Positions 11,089 to 21,084 of a DNA stretch of 64,000 bases are shown piece after piece. The stretch is taken from contig JAHDVF020000237.1 in the NCBI GenBank assembly GCA_022606425.2, forward strand, positions 434,001 through 498,000. Direction: 5' to 3'. A model generated the notes under the pieces. That model was not told the origin of the DNA and ran no database searches. It saw only the letters and a list, made by a program, of their open reading frames with translations. Each line of letters begins with the position of its first letter. Within the stretch, counting starts at the first letter, position 1. This DNA is from Lepidostoma basale. Its lineage: Eukaryota > Arthropoda > Insecta > Trichoptera > Lepidostomatidae. A program made the position numbers and the translations under genes.

Positions 11089-11290
11089 ATATACGACGAA
11101 CCCCAAAAACGATGCTGGAGTGGCACCCATGGGGTGGAAGACCAATTGGATGATCAAGTCTGCGATGGGGAATGAAGTTGGAAGAGACGCGGCAAAATTG
11201 TTACAAGTGTTAGGTTAGAGGGTCGAAGCGGAGGACAGGAGGAGTTGGAGAAGAAGTGTAAGAAGTTGTATAATAAATTTACGTGGAAAG
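11089..11290 (+). mobile_element. LINE-P fragment
   Basis: Encodes NPKNDAGVAPMGWKTNWM, then VGRDAAKLLQVLG and, after a stop, EAEDRRSWRRSVRSC. The same tail occurs in reverse at 19310-19990. Confidence 0.6.
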
Positions 11291-11592
11291 AAAGGGAAAC
11301 AACCTAGGATTAAAACTAAAGAAAACGATAATAAAAATGAAGCATTTCTGTTATGCATATATGTTGAGTAAAATAATAAATATACCTTTTTTTAAATCCC
11401 AAAGCCTGCTCTGAACTGTCCTGCTAGGAATTTATGATAGGTGTCAGATAAATAAGTCCGCACAGGTTAAGGGGCAACTCTAAAGATTTCGATACCTATT
11501 TTTCCTTATGTATATCATTAAGTAAGAAAATACAGTACATTCCCGATTTTCCGGGGTCAATCGGAAATCGGGACACTGGAGTCGTTGAAAAT

Positions 11593-12115
11593 TCTTTTTA
11601 TTAAAACAAAAATATAGTGCACAATGGTCTTCTTCTACCGACCATTATGTATGGAAGCGAAGCATGGAATTTGCAAAAAAAGGATGAAAGTAGTATAAAT
11701 GCAGTAGAAATGAGATCTCTTAGACGAATGTGTGGATACTCTGTGTATGATAGAGTGTCGAATAAAAATATAAGAAATGAATGCGGTGCGAATGATGATG
11801 TTATGAACAAAATAATGAGACGATCATTGAGATGGTTTGGACATATGGAAAGAAAGAATGGTAAAAAATATATAAGTTAACGATGTAAATGGAACCAGAA
11901 ATAGAGGAAGACCAAGGAAAACGTGGCACGATCAAACAAAATCAAATATTGAATGTCGGCCATGTGAGGAGTCAGAGAAATCGACGCGCGTGCATGACAC
12001 GATGTGTGAATGTTGAGGAAGCGAGAGAAATATGTCAAGAAAAAAAAGTGTGGCAGTCCATTCTTTCTGCCTACCCCTTCGGGGAGACGGCGTGATGGTT
12101 AGTTAGTTAGTTTAA
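11593..12115 (+). mobile_element. LINE-A copy nested in the Tigger relic
   Basis: Encodes NGLLLPTIMYGSEAWNLQKK, EMRSLRRMCGYSVYDRVSN, KIMRRSLRWFGHMERK and, in another frame, NVEEAREICQEKKVWQSIL and SAYPFGETA before TGA and the tail GGTTAGTTAGTTAG. One frameshift near 11880. 5' truncated. Confidence 0.85.
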
Positions 12116-12253
12116 AATATTTCACAATAGTACTTGTAATGCATCTGTCATGTCATTGGGCGTTAAGTTCACATTACGTTAATGGCTCTAAAGTCGTTTT
12201 TTTATTTTACTGTGAAAAAGTAACTATGGTATTATGTCTATGTCTATGGTATA

Positions 12254-12410
12254 ATGGATAAACACAAACGAGTCGTACTTTCAATTGAACAAAAACTCCA
12301 AATAAATTAAAAGTTTGAAAATGGTGCAACCGTTAAATATTTATTGAATCAATATAATATTGGTGATCAAACTATCATCATTTATATTGGGACATAATTA
12401 ATAAAAAGAG
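12254..12410 (+). pseudogene. Tigger/pogo transposase N-terminus (broken)
   Basis: From the ATG the frame reads KHKRVVLSIEQKLQI, a stop, then KFENGATVKYLLNQYNIGDQT. This is the N-terminal helix-turn-helix of the jerky/Tigger/CENP-B type (residues roughly 1-45 in intact proteins), which binds the transposon ends. At least two in-frame stops; the central and C-terminal DDE parts are absent. The family assignment is from motif recall and is fairly secure. Confidence 0.7.
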
Positions 12411-12544
12411 AAAAAAAAAAGTTTTTGGATTAACTGGGAAATCGAAAATTTTTCACCGTTATGATGATGAAGTAAAACACATTTAAGTTATTATCTTTAC
12501 ATAATTCTGTAATGGATAGATGTATGTAAGTATAGGAGTCATTT

Positions 12545-13040
12545 GTGGTTCCAAGTATTGGAGACATTTGGTTTGGAGTACCGCAAAGTGCCCGTGATGA
12601 CATACGGACTAGAGACGCCAACTCTTACAGCAAAAAGTGCCCACAGGCTCAAGTGTACACAGAGGTCCATGGAAAGACAGATACTTGGTGTGAGCCTGCG
12701 TGACCGCATAAGGAATGAAGAAATCAGACGCCGCACCAGGGTTGCTGACGTTATGGACCGAGTGGCAAAATTGAAATGGCAATGGGCTGGACACTTGGTT
12801 AGACAGGGTGGCAACAGATGGGCACCCAGGATACTCAGTTGGAGACCATGGGCAAATAGGCGAGGTGTTGGAAGGCCACCGATGACCGATGACCGATGGA
12901 CCGATGATATTGTCAAAAGGGTTGGAAAATCTTGGATACAAAGGTGGCAGGATAGAGACGAGTGGAGGAAATTGGAAGAGGCATATATCCAGCAGTGGAG
13001 GGAAGAAGGCTAGCAAAGAAGAAGGAGAAGACTGCAAAAT
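12545..13040 (+). mobile_element. LINE-B copy (long open tail)
   Basis: The best-kept LINE-B tail: an uninterrupted 156-codon frame (12543-13013) with KVPVMTYGLETPTLTAKSA, STSMERQILG-type motif, LRDRIRNEEIRRRTRVADV, KLKWQWAGHLVRQGGNRW, RRGVGRPP, RWTDDIVKRVGKSW and WRKLEEAYIQQW. It ends in an AAGAAGAAGGAGAAG tract. The catalytic domain is missing, so it cannot be an active element. Confidence 0.85.
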
Positions 13041-13465
13041 CGCAAAACGATATATAACGGCTACCGATGTTAACTGTTACGGAATCTTACACGTGATATG
13101 ACGGCTACGATGCGAAGAGTTATTGTAATTATTTCGTACTAAACGATTTCCACTGTATTTCGCGTAAAATAACGCGATTCAAGGTAAACAAATGACATAC
13201 CGAAAAAAAAATTGTTTGCATTTTGTTACTGCTCCCACAGTTTTTAAGATGATCATCCAAACGTTGTTTTATGGCTTTAAATAATTTTACTGGTCGTTAA
13301 AAATAGACATCTGATTATTAAAAATGCAATAATTAAATAATTTCCTGGTTTCATCTTTTATTTTAAGATCCCCATTGCCAAGTTATATATGTAATGTGAA
13401 CGAAATTGAAAGTATTTAAATAGTGTTGGGCAACCATGAAAACACTTTCTTTCGGTTGTATTTAC
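13041..13465. other. Unassigned spacer
   Basis: AT-rich, with no coding frame of note and no match to the other repeats of the window. Confidence 0.4.
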
Positions 13466-13620
13466 AATTACGAGATTACGAGATTTCGATATTACGAGAT
13501 TACGAGATTACGGGATTACGAGATTACGAGATTACGAGATTACGAGATTACGAGATGCCGAGATTACGAGATGCCGAGATTACGAGATTACGAGATTACG
13601 AGATTACGAGATTTCGTTTG
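13466..13620. repeat. (GAGATTAC)n 8-bp microsatellite
   Basis: About 18 near-perfect tandem copies of GAGATTAC with a few GATGCC and GATTTCG variants. Both plus frames read as repeated RDYEIT because three units make eight codons. It is not a gene. Confidence 0.9.
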
Positions 13621-13659
13621 CGAATGACTAACTTCTTTTCAGAGATCCCCTGAAACGCA

Positions 13660-13985
13660 TTGGTTCGGAGCATGCTTGAAGCTGGTTCTGTGATATGGAG
13701 TCCTCACGAGGCGAGGTATTCCGTTATGCTAGAGAGGGTTCAGAAAAAAAAATTAGAGGTATCTCTATATGAGGGAGTATGGTAGTTTATCCGTGGCTCT
13801 ATCCCACGGAATTTCTTTTGGGCATGCTTGGGACCAACTCTCCGCAGCTTCAAAGAGATGGGCATCTCATAACCCATTTCTTTAGGTTACTCAGTGGATT
13901 TCGAGAACTCGGCCGTGCTGGAGGGTGTTCGGCTTTTTGTCCCTGATAGATATCTCCGACAGCGACAACATAGATTGTTTTACCT
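13660..13985 (+). mobile_element. LINE-F fragment
   Basis: Broken frames give SMLEAGSVIWSPHEARYSVM, LERVQ, SLYMREYG, WLYPTEFLLGMLG and LFVPDRYLRQRQHR. A long A run and frameshifts interrupt it. It lacks the 3' untranslated region. Confidence 0.75.
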
Positions 13986-14579
13986 ACTGGAAAGAGCAAT
14001 TAAAATTTTGTATTTCACAATATGATATGAAATTCTAACCCCCCATCACTATTGCACACGAGAAGTTGACCTTTTATGGATTTTCAAAAGATTTCAATAA
14101 AAATTAATAATTTTGAAATGAATATGTATTGATTCTAGTGAAACCATATAAAAGTGATTTATGTCGTTTGAAAGACACTGGAAGACATAAGTTATAGTTT
14201 ATCAGACATTTCGTGGCAGGTGTTAATGTAAATTAGGAAATCAAAACACATCTCAAGTGAGCAAACATTCAAAGACTTTTGTTAATGGATCTAGACTTGT
14301 TTTGATTTATTTATTTTGGCGCCATTTAAGTAATTTAACCTAAAATTAATTCACTATTTTTAAACACTAAAATTTCAATAAAACAATCAAAAACCGCAAA
14401 GAATTAAGAATACTATATTTCTGAAACAAATTAATAGAGTTTTAATTGAACGATAATTATCACACCTAGGTACGACATTGATATTTTATGAATAATAAAT
14501 AAACAGTTCAAATTGAATACAGAACACAAAAAAATTGAGATAGAAAGATCTGTGAATGCAATGAAAATTGGAAAACCTT
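13986..14579. other. AT-rich unassigned spacer
   Basis: Nothing recognisable: no repeats shared with the rest of the window and no domain-bearing frame. Confidence 0.4.
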
Positions 14580-14890
14580 TTGAGTATATCGCGATGGAAT
14601 TGATTTTAAACGGCGGAAAAGTAGTTTCTACATGGACATCTCAACTATTTTACCAGTACTTGGAGGAAGGATGTACGCCACTCAACTAAAGGAGAGTTGT
14701 AACTATGCCTCTGTATAAGGTAAAAGGGTCGTGTATGGAATATGGTAACCACAGATTTTTGTAATTTGAATGTCGTTGGTAAAGTCTATGGTAGAATTTT
14801 AATAGAAAGAGTAAGAAATATGAATAGTGAGAGAGTTTGGGATGTGCAAGGCGCTTTAGTGAATGTCAAAGGATGTAATGGTCCATTTTT
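14580..14890 (+). mobile_element. Reverse-transcriptase N-terminal fragment, probably LINE-A
   Basis: Three frames combined show the start of a non-LTR reverse-transcriptase domain: a W.SQLF...EEGCTP segment, TMPLYKVKGSCMEYGN, NVVGKVYGRILIERVRN and SERVWDVQGALV. In intact proteins the first two precede catalytic motif A. The match to LINE-A is inferred from family knowledge, not from overlap in this window. Confidence 0.6.
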
Positions 14891-15049
14891 TTCATTTCGT
14901 TTCTTGATAGAGAAGTTTCTGATCAAAAACTGTTCATTTGTATTATGGGTGTCCATCTGGTTCTGCCCTATCTAGATATTTATCCAGTTCGTTGCCGCTT
15001 CAATCTAGTTATACGTTCCATGAAGTCGGCAATTTTTCAAGAGTCTATT

Positions 15050-15189
15050 ATAATTTCACCATTTCGTATTTTATCTTAAAACTCACGCCGAGCATTTGCC
15101 TCTTCATAGAAAGCTGTGCGCATTTTAATTTTTGGACACTTTTTGCTGTGAGGGTAATTGTCTGTAGAAAATACGTTAGTATTGGCAAT
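15050..15189 (-). mobile_element. LINE-B fragment
   Basis: On the minus strand LTLTAKSVQKLKCAQL and MKRQMLGVSF can be read with frameshifts, matching 12600-12680. It ends where the SINE at 15190 starts. Confidence 0.6.
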
Positions 15190-15345
15190 ATACGACGACC
15201 TTCGTGGCCGAGTGGTAAGTGCTACGACTGCCACATCGAAAGACCCGGGTTCGATTCCCGGCGGTGGCAGTGTGATTGTCACAATGTCTTTGGTATGGTG
15301 TAAAATTCACGTGCCAAAAAAATGGCGTGTTCAGCTTGTGCACCA
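15190..15345 (+). mobile_element. SINE-1 head and partial body
   Basis: Starts ACGACCTTCGTGGCCGAGTG (A box), has GGTTCGATTCC (B box) at about 15249 and TGTCTTTGGTATGGTGTAAA. The copy ends early after GTGCCAAAAAAATGGCG, without the usual AAT tail. Confidence 0.8.
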
Positions 15346-15439
15346 TCTAAAAATAATATTATGTGTTAAATTATTTTTAGTTTGTTATTTTACGTTATAT
15401 CATTGTATATTAGATTATTAGACATTATATTAGACAAGC

Positions 15440-15872
15440 ATATGCGAGTGGAAAGCAAAGTGTGAATATGTAAGACATGTGTCAGAACCATAATGACTTA
15501 TGGTATAGAATCGAGGGCTGACATAAATAGAACCAAAGCACTATTACGAACCGCCGAAATGAAGACACTCCGCGCTATTCTGGGCAAAACACTGATGGAA
15601 AGAATCAGAAACACAGTAATACGCGAGACCTGTGATACCGAAGCTATTGTCAGATGGGGCAGGAAAAGAAGACGCTTCTGGCGCGACCACGTAGAACGAA
15701 TGAACGGCGATAGACTCCCCCAAGCAGCCGCAAACAACGTGCCAATGGGAACTTGCCAACCCGGAAGACCTGCGAAGAGATGGCAAGACAGTTGGAGTTC
15801 TGTGTCCCAGGAGACCTCGACGCCATAAAAACAGATCCACGGATCTATTAAAAGAGGAAGAAGAAGAAGAAG
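15440..15872 (+). mobile_element. LINE-C copy with GAA tail
   Basis: A 111-codon frame encodes MTYGIESRADINRTKALL, AEMKTLRAILGKTLMERIRN, AIVRWGRKRRRFWRDHVERM, PGRPAKRWQDSW and SVSQETSTP, then GAAGAAGAAGAAGAAG. Only the tail downstream of the reverse transcriptase is present. Confidence 0.85.
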
Positions 15873-16014
15873 ATGTATATTAGATTATTTGTTTTAGATT
15901 TATTTTGTGGATGTTGGACGATTGAAATGTGCGCGGGAGATGCCTATTGGTGGCGATGAGGTTCGCAAACCATCAAACCGCGTCTCGAAAAGAGAAGGAT
16001 GGAGTACCGCATCA

Positions 16015-16087
16015 GTTAAAGTGTGACAGTCCATTCTTTCTGCCTACGTTTTCGGGGAGACGACGTGATGGTTAGTTAGTTAGTTAT
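16015..16087 (+). mobile_element. LINE-A extreme 3' end
   Basis: Only the last ~70 bp: GACAGTCCATTCTTTCTGCC, the terminal hairpin region, GACGTGATGG and GTTAGTTAGTTAGTTA. It directly abuts a truncated SINE-1b. Confidence 0.75.
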
Positions 16088-16490
16088 AAAATGGCGATAG
16101 ATTAGCTACCTGTTCCATGTCGTGAGAATCAGTATGATAGCTATACCCTTTACGTTTTCCTAAGAATCGAAGGAGGAAGGCACCTGCTTAGGACCTTGCC
16201 CGAAAGGCGTGCAAGATGGATTGGCCATGTAATTCGACAAGAAGGCCTCTTGCATGCCATAATGGAGGGTATGACCGAGGGGACAAACTCTTGAGGACGC
16301 CCACGCCGAGAGTACCTGTACCCATAATATGCAGATTTTAAAAGAGCCGCATAAGACAGGGAAGAATGGAAGAGAAGAATTGAGGAAATTGCTGCAAACC
16401 AATCCCAGGATTGAAACCAGAGAGAGAGACCCTTTACGTCGATTTGATTCTTACTTTAATGATGTAAAGAGCGATTCAACAAAATAATAT
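16088..16490 (+). mobile_element. SINE-1b, 5' truncated and split by LINE-D
   Basis: Left part 16088-16154 (ATGGCGATAGATTAGCTACC, ATGATAGCTA) and right part 16429-16490 (TCGATTTGATTC, GATGTAAAGAGCGATTCAAC, AAAATAATA) together make the second half of a SINE-1b. The LINE-D copy between them is bounded by ACCCTTTACG on both sides. Confidence 0.85.
16155..16428 (+). mobile_element. LINE-D copy nested in SINE-1b
   Basis: Broken frames show RIEGGRHLLRTLPERRARWI, GHVIRQEGLLHAIMEGM, a stop, GRPRREYL and DREEWKRRIEEI. It is nearly identical to the copy at 21085. A perfect 10-bp target-site duplication, ACCCTTTACG, lies at 16145-16154 and 16429-16438. Confidence 0.85.
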
Positions 16491-16944
16491 ACATGCATCG
16501 AACATTTTGATCTACGATCCATGATGTCGGCAACTTTTTACATACGTTTTCGATTATTTTATCTTCCCTTCTCGATTAATTTATCTTATAATTTATCTAT
16601 GATCAGGGATAATATTGAAACCGCATTGTATTTCGTGATTATTTTCACTATGCCACTTTGCGCTAAAACAGCGATTATTCAAGTTTGCAAATCACCCACA
16701 GCCGCTCGTGACGAGGAGGATCGCAAATCCTGACATTAGCGAGACTTGAATCGAGAGTCGCATAATTTAAAGCGGTTCGGATAACGCTAAAGTGTTAATT
16801 TATTCCGCCATATTTAGTGATGGAAAATGAAATGGGTTTATCAATTGACCGGTCTATAAAAATACTGGAAAAGCTAGTTATGTTTCTTAAATAAGCGGAA
16901 TTACGGGCACTTTACATAATATTTCCTAACGAAATAGTTCATAG
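16491..16944. other. Unassigned spacer
   Basis: AT-rich at the left; 16680-16830 is of mixed composition with no repeat match. A 70-codon plus frame (16521-16733) shows no domain. Confidence 0.4.
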
Positions 16945-17595
16945 TACTCTCGGGGCTCATCCTAGTAAGAAACAAGTTTAGGACGCCACGATATACAGAT
17001 CCTAGTAATAAATATGCCTGGTATGTCGCGATATAGAGTCCACATGAGGCTCGATATTCTCTCTGTCCCTATTTAGTAAGAAATGGGCTTGGGATGTCAC
17101 GATATAGAGTCTACTTGAGGCTCAATATTCTCTCTGTTCCTAGTAAGAATAAGCCTGTAATATCGCGATATAGCGTGCACTTTAGGTTCGGTATTGTTTC
17201 TGCTCCTAGTAAGAAATGGGCTTGGGAAGTCGCGATATAGGGGGGGCTCGGTTTTCTCTCTGTTCCTATTTAGTAAGAAATGGGCTTGGGATGTCGCGAT
17301 GTAGAGTTCACTTTTAGCTCGGTATTTTATCTGCTCATAGAAAGAAATAGGCTTGGGATGTCGTGATATAGAGTCCACTTGAGGCTCGGTATTGTCTCTG
17401 CTCATAGAAATAAAAGGTCTGGGATGTCGCGATATAGAATCTACTTGAAGCTCGGTATTCTCTCTGTAAGAATAAGCCTGTAATGTCGCGATATACAGTC
17501 CACTTTACGCTCGGTATTGTTTCTGCTCTTAGTAAAAATGGGCTTGGGATGTCGCGATAGTCCACTTGAGGTATTGTCTCTGCCCATAGAAATAA
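16945..17595. repeat. ~65-bp minisatellite array
   Basis: Ten imperfect tandem units, recognisable by TCGCGATATAGAGTCC-like cores at about 16986, 17027, 17097, 17163, 17230, 17297, 17362, 17426, 17486 and 17551 (mostly 60-70 bp apart). Units also share AGTAAGAAATGGGCTTGGGA and GCTCGGTATTCTCTCTGTTC. The minus-strand frames across it are repetitive by-products. Confidence 0.85.
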
Positions 17596-17689
17596 TGATG
17601 CCCGAGAATATATGTTATAAAGATTTCTTTGGAACTTATTCATAATATTTGTTATAACAAAAGCATAAACGTTCCAAAATAAATCTTTA

Positions 17690-17764
17690 TAGCATCTGTC
17701 AAAACTGATCATATTTGTAAACAATTTTAAAATATTTTAAATATGTATCTTTATACTCGTATAT
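17690..17764 (+). repeat. Repeat J left part
   Basis: The stretch with TAGCATCTGTCAAAACTGATC and TATGTATCTTT matches 36345-36410. It probably continues after the LINE-C and MITE insertions in the hammerhead-like segment at 18252. Confidence 0.5.
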
Positions 17765-18005
17765 CGGATTAGGGAGATATGCGAGATCGAGGAGTCGTTA
17801 GGTGGGGAAGGCAAAGGAGAAGACACTGGTATGCACACGTGAGGAGAATGGATCCATCCAGATTCCCCTTCATTGTGTTGCACGGCCAGCCCCAAGGTAG
17901 ACGACTAAAGAGATGGATCGACAGCAGGGAGTCGACTTCGCAGGAGGCCAATTCCTCTTAAGAAACAGGCCACTAGGCCTACACTAAGAATAAGAAGAAA
18001 AATAA
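17765..18005 (+). mobile_element. LINE-C copy, short
   Basis: A 60-codon frame encodes RDRGVVRWGRQRRRHWYAHV, RRMDPSRFPFIVLH, QGRRLKRWIDSRESTSQEA, then a polypurine AAGAATAAGAAG tail. 5' truncated. Confidence 0.8.
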
Positions 18006-18015
18006 GATCTTTATA

Positions 18016-18251
18016 ATATCGCACGCTTAATAGAACACTGGCTTAACTCAAAAAAGCAAGTTTTGCTTAATCTGACATGAGTCGGTGTGACGAATAAAAA
18101 GACCGATATAGTGTAATGGAGGTCAATTGGCGGTATTTTGACTTAATTTTAACTCGAAATGATGGATAGCGTTAACACAAGCCTCTGTCTAATGTTAACT
18201 CAATTATGACCTAAAGCATAATCGGTCAGTTTATTATTAAGCGTGCGATAT
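18016..18251. mobile_element. MITE with perfect 17-bp terminal inverted repeats
   Basis: ATATCGCACGCTTAATA at 18016-18032 is the exact reverse complement of 18235-18251. The 236-bp interior has no coding frame. Superfamily is unknown because the target duplication cannot be separated from the AT-rich ends. Confidence 0.7.
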
Positions 18252-18257
18252 GTATCA

Positions 18258-18288
18258 CTGAAGAAGGACCGGTTGTCCGAAACATCTC
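18258..18288 (+). ncRNA. Hammerhead-like motif, repeat J
   Basis: CTGAAGA (18258-18264), one extra A, stem GGAC/GTCC around CGGTT, then GAAACATCTC. This fits the hammerhead core CUGANGA-stem II-GAA-stem III, except for one extra base before stem II and a changed cleavage-side arm. The minus-strand relative at 36254-36284 keeps ACATGTC. Confidence 0.45.
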
Positions 18289-18374
18289 TGATATGTAATT
18301 TAATTTTTTTTTAAATTTAGTGTTGTATATACAAGGTATATAAAAAAGAAAAAGACCAATGTCAAATTATTAGC

Positions 18375-18510
18375 AAATGAATAGAGAAACATATCATTCC
18401 CATAAAATATATAAAAAATGCAGAAAACGAACGGTTAAATTTGTATTAATTATTTAATATGGAGTCTTAAACCATTGTTCAAGAAACAATAAATAAATAA
18501 GGTTACATGT
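18375..18510 (+). repeat. Repeat I fragment
   Basis: Shares AAACATATCATTCCCATAAA and ATTAATTATTTAATATGGAG and ends in CATTGTTCAAGAAACAAT. Other copies are at 38045, 42525, 59600 and 59800. Confidence 0.55.
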
Positions 18511-18914
18511 GCAAATTCAAAGTAGAACGCATGAAATTTTGAAATCATATGACGTATTTGTTCAATTGGAATAAAGCCCTTTTTCATCTATGAGAAATTG
18601 ATTGACTTTTCACAATGCAATAGAAGTTCCCACAATCTGGAAATGCATCGATAGTTAACGGAACTAAATATTTCGTAGCACAGTGGCAAAAGCGCGCGTG
18701 TCGAAAGAGGCACATAAATAGTCGGGGCTGTCCGCGGAAAACGCTGATTTAATCGCCTCCGATCATTATAATGTTAATGTGCGTGCTTGTGTATGAATGG
18801 TGTTAAAAACGAAAGTTTTTCCTCGATCCCTTACTCATGTTGTGAGAAATATAATCGTACCTTGTCGTTATAATTGAACATTATGTGCGAAATTTATTAG
18901 AACCGAAAACTTGA
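18511..18914. other. Apparently single-copy region
   Basis: No repeat match. 18590-18830 has higher sequence complexity (GC-containing words such as AAAAGCGCGCGTGTCGAAAG) and no frame of note. A conserved non-coding element is possible but unproven. Confidence 0.35.
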
Positions 18915-19235
18915 TAAAATATTTGTACATTGTTTTGGCCGAAACACTATGTTGCTTCAACATTATTAACTACTTAATTTACAGCACGGTTATAATATAA
19001 TTTTTTTTTATTATACACTGTTTGAGAATGTCGCAACAGCTGTTTCGCCAACAAACAATTGTTATTTGTATGTTTGTAACACGTGATGATAACACCACCG
19101 GTTGGCGAAACAGTTATAAATAAGTGTCTGTTTTAGACAATAGTTGTTTGTGACACCTGATGATATCAACATCAGTTGGCGAAACAGCTGTCACGACGTG
19201 TGCGTGTTGCATTTTTTAATGGTTAATTTTTTTGT
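18915..19235. repeat. Repeat H cluster: one minus and two plus units
   Basis: 18915-19050 (minus) matches the 3' flank of the copy at 54359-54475, including the segment with TTTTGGCCGAAACACTATG. Two plus units follow with motifs at 19082-19116 and 19157-19192. The minus motif retains GAAACAGCTGTT but has lost the CTGATGA core. Confidence 0.65.
19157..19192 (+). ncRNA. Hammerhead-like motif, repeat H
   Basis: CTGATGA (19157-19163), T, a weakened stem ATCAA/TTGGC, and GAAACAGCTGTC (19181-19192). Stem III would be AC/GT closing AGCT, with the scissile GTC after it. One stem II pair is mismatched here. The neighbour at 19082 begins CGTGATGA. Confidence 0.5.
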
Positions 19236-19309
19236 TAAATTGCACCCAAATAGTATTATTTTATCACGAAAAAAAAACATTAAACCATTTAAATATTAAT
19301 TTATTTATT

Positions 19310-19990
19310 ATTCTTCTTCATTGATGGCCCTAGAGCCCATATTGAGCCTTATCCTCCAATATTCCTCGTCTCCAACTATTCCTGTCCTCTGTTTCGACAC
19401 TCCAACTAGACACTAGTAACAATGTCGCTGCATCTCCCAATTTCATTCATCCATCGGAGCCTGGGTCTTCCAATTGGTTTTCTACCACCTGGGTGCCACT
19501 CAAGCATCCTTTTTGGGGTTCGCAATGGCGGTATCCTCTATACATGACGAGAGACTGAGAGCCTTGTAAATATTGAACAGCTCGTCATTATGCCGCACTT
19601 TTCAGTCTTCACCGTCACTCATAGGTCCCAGGATTCTGAGCAGCACCCTTCTCTCAAATATCCAGTCGTTCTGCGAATTTCTCTATCATAGTCCACGCCT
19701 CACACCCATAGGTCACCACTGTTTAGATGATTGTCTTATAAAAGGTGATTTTGGTTTTCCTGTGTACGCTTCTTAGCGGTAGTAGAGAGTAAAATATTTT
19801 GTTGTCTATTTTAATTCTTCTTTCGATTTCTTTGTGATCTTCGCTTTCTTTTGTTATGGACGAGCTCAGGTAAGTGAAGTCCTCCACCATCTTAAAGTTG
19901 TATCTATCTTTGAATTTGATAGTTCACCGTGGGTTATCGGTTGCATTCCTGGTTTGTTTAATTAGTATTGGTTTAAGATTATTTTTCATT
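19310..19990 (-). mobile_element. LINE-P copy, C-terminal tail
   Basis: Read on the minus strand: VTYGCEAWT-like segment, RKTKITFYKTI, a run of stops, then YRGYRHCEPQKG (which in the shifted frame is TAIANPKKDA), VENQLEDPGSDG, EDRNSWRR, and a polypurine tail GAAGAAGAATAATAA at the left end. Many stops; an old copy. Confidence 0.65.
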
Positions 19991-19995
19991 TTTTT

Positions 19996-20045
19996 TATTG
20001 TATACAACAGGTCTTTAGAACCCAATTACTGTATACATTTTACAT
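19996..20045 (-). mobile_element. SINE-1a 3' end fragment
   Basis: TTGTATACAACAGGTCTTTA and GAACCCAATTACTGTATACA are the 1a-type 3' end, as at 5722-5766 and 55760-55800. Confidence 0.6.
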
Positions 20046-20096
20046 AATGCATACATTTTACATGAAGAACACAGACATGCATGTTAAAATAATACA

Positions 20097-20420
20097 CATA
20101 TATCAGCAATTGTGGTATGTACCTATACGATCCTTAAAGGACGCATAGGTCATTTGGAGAATGTCCACATCTACTGACAACTCATTCAGGAGCACCATAC
20201 CCCGGGTCATTGTATGCTGCGCCATGACATTTGTTCTGCTATGCGGTATGCACAACAGATCGTGTCTTCTAGCGAGAGCATACCTGTCCGGTGCATTGAG
20301 GCCACAACACTCCAAGAGGTATGGGCTATCAATGAGGTTACGGAGTATTTTAAATCCTAATACTCGTATCATCAATTTGTTAAAACAATTAGATAATTTA
20401 AGAAAAATGAATAATTAAGA
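20097..20420 (-). mobile_element. LINE C-terminal fragment, LINE-F-like
   Basis: A 90-codon minus frame contains FKILRNLIDSPYLLECCGLN, PDRYALARRHDLLCIPHSRT and a GMVLLNELSVDVDILQM end. The order (IDSP.LL....LN.P.....RR) matches the tail of LINE-F-like elements, but it is a distinct subfamily. Confidence 0.65.
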
Positions 20421-21064
20421 AAATAAATAAAACTTTAAAAAATCACACACAGCACCAGTTTTCCAACTAGTTAAAATTTTACAAAATGCGATAACTGGTT
20501 TCTCAAAATATTTTAACATTAATAACAATCATTTTATGTGTGCCTATAACAACGACCAGAGACTGTAATTTTGTTTCGATGCTAATAATTGTTCAAATAT
20601 TTTTTTCTATGGTTTAGTAACAATTAATAATGTTTGACGAATGAGGCAGTTCCCGCGATTTTCTTTCAACGGTAGCCAGGAAAATTCACTTTTCAAGCAA
20701 CAAATTTGCACCTTTTTTTCCAGACAAATTCTATTGTTTTTATATTCCAAAGGGAACCAAATATGTAAATGAGCAAAGTTATTTTATTTATGGTTAATAA
20801 CCACTAATTAGACAGCCGTAATTATCGCTAAATACTTCACATGCAATAATTTTATTTCAGAACAATATCCTTATTATTTTTTACACATAAAAACATAAGA
20901 TTTATGAATACTTGTTGGAGTATTGTTTTTTCTATTAGGCAACGTGAATTCACGGTATATATATTTCAATAAAATTCTTCTAGATCAGTGCTATGCGGGG
21001 CCCTGGGATTCAAAGAAAAATAAATGTACAATAATTAAGCAAACTACAAACGAAACAATTAAGG
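20421..21064. other. AT-rich unassigned spacer
   Basis: No repeat match and no frame of interest. A perfect palindrome CGTGAATTCACG occurs at about 20944. Confidence 0.4.
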
Positions 21065-21084
21065 ATGGATGAGTAATAATCACA

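Larger units (their letters stand above)
11531..12430 (+). mobile_element. pogo/Tigger-like DNA transposon relic, interrupted by LINE-A
   Basis: The left end (11531-11580) has the CAGTACATTCCCGATT start and the inverted CCGATTTTCCG/CGGAAATCGG pair that recall pogo/Tigger terminal repeats. A LINE-A copy occupies about 11593-12115. After it comes a start of a CENP-B-like helix-turn-helix domain (see 12254). No right terminal repeat is found. Confidence 0.6.

Noticed and set aside
13423..13653. Frames with repeated RDYEIT
   Set aside because: They are translations of the (GAGATTAC)n microsatellite in two frames at once.
17097..17724. Two minus-strand frames of 102 and 129 codons
   Set aside because: They run through the 65-bp minisatellite; repeat structure explains their length, and no domain is present.
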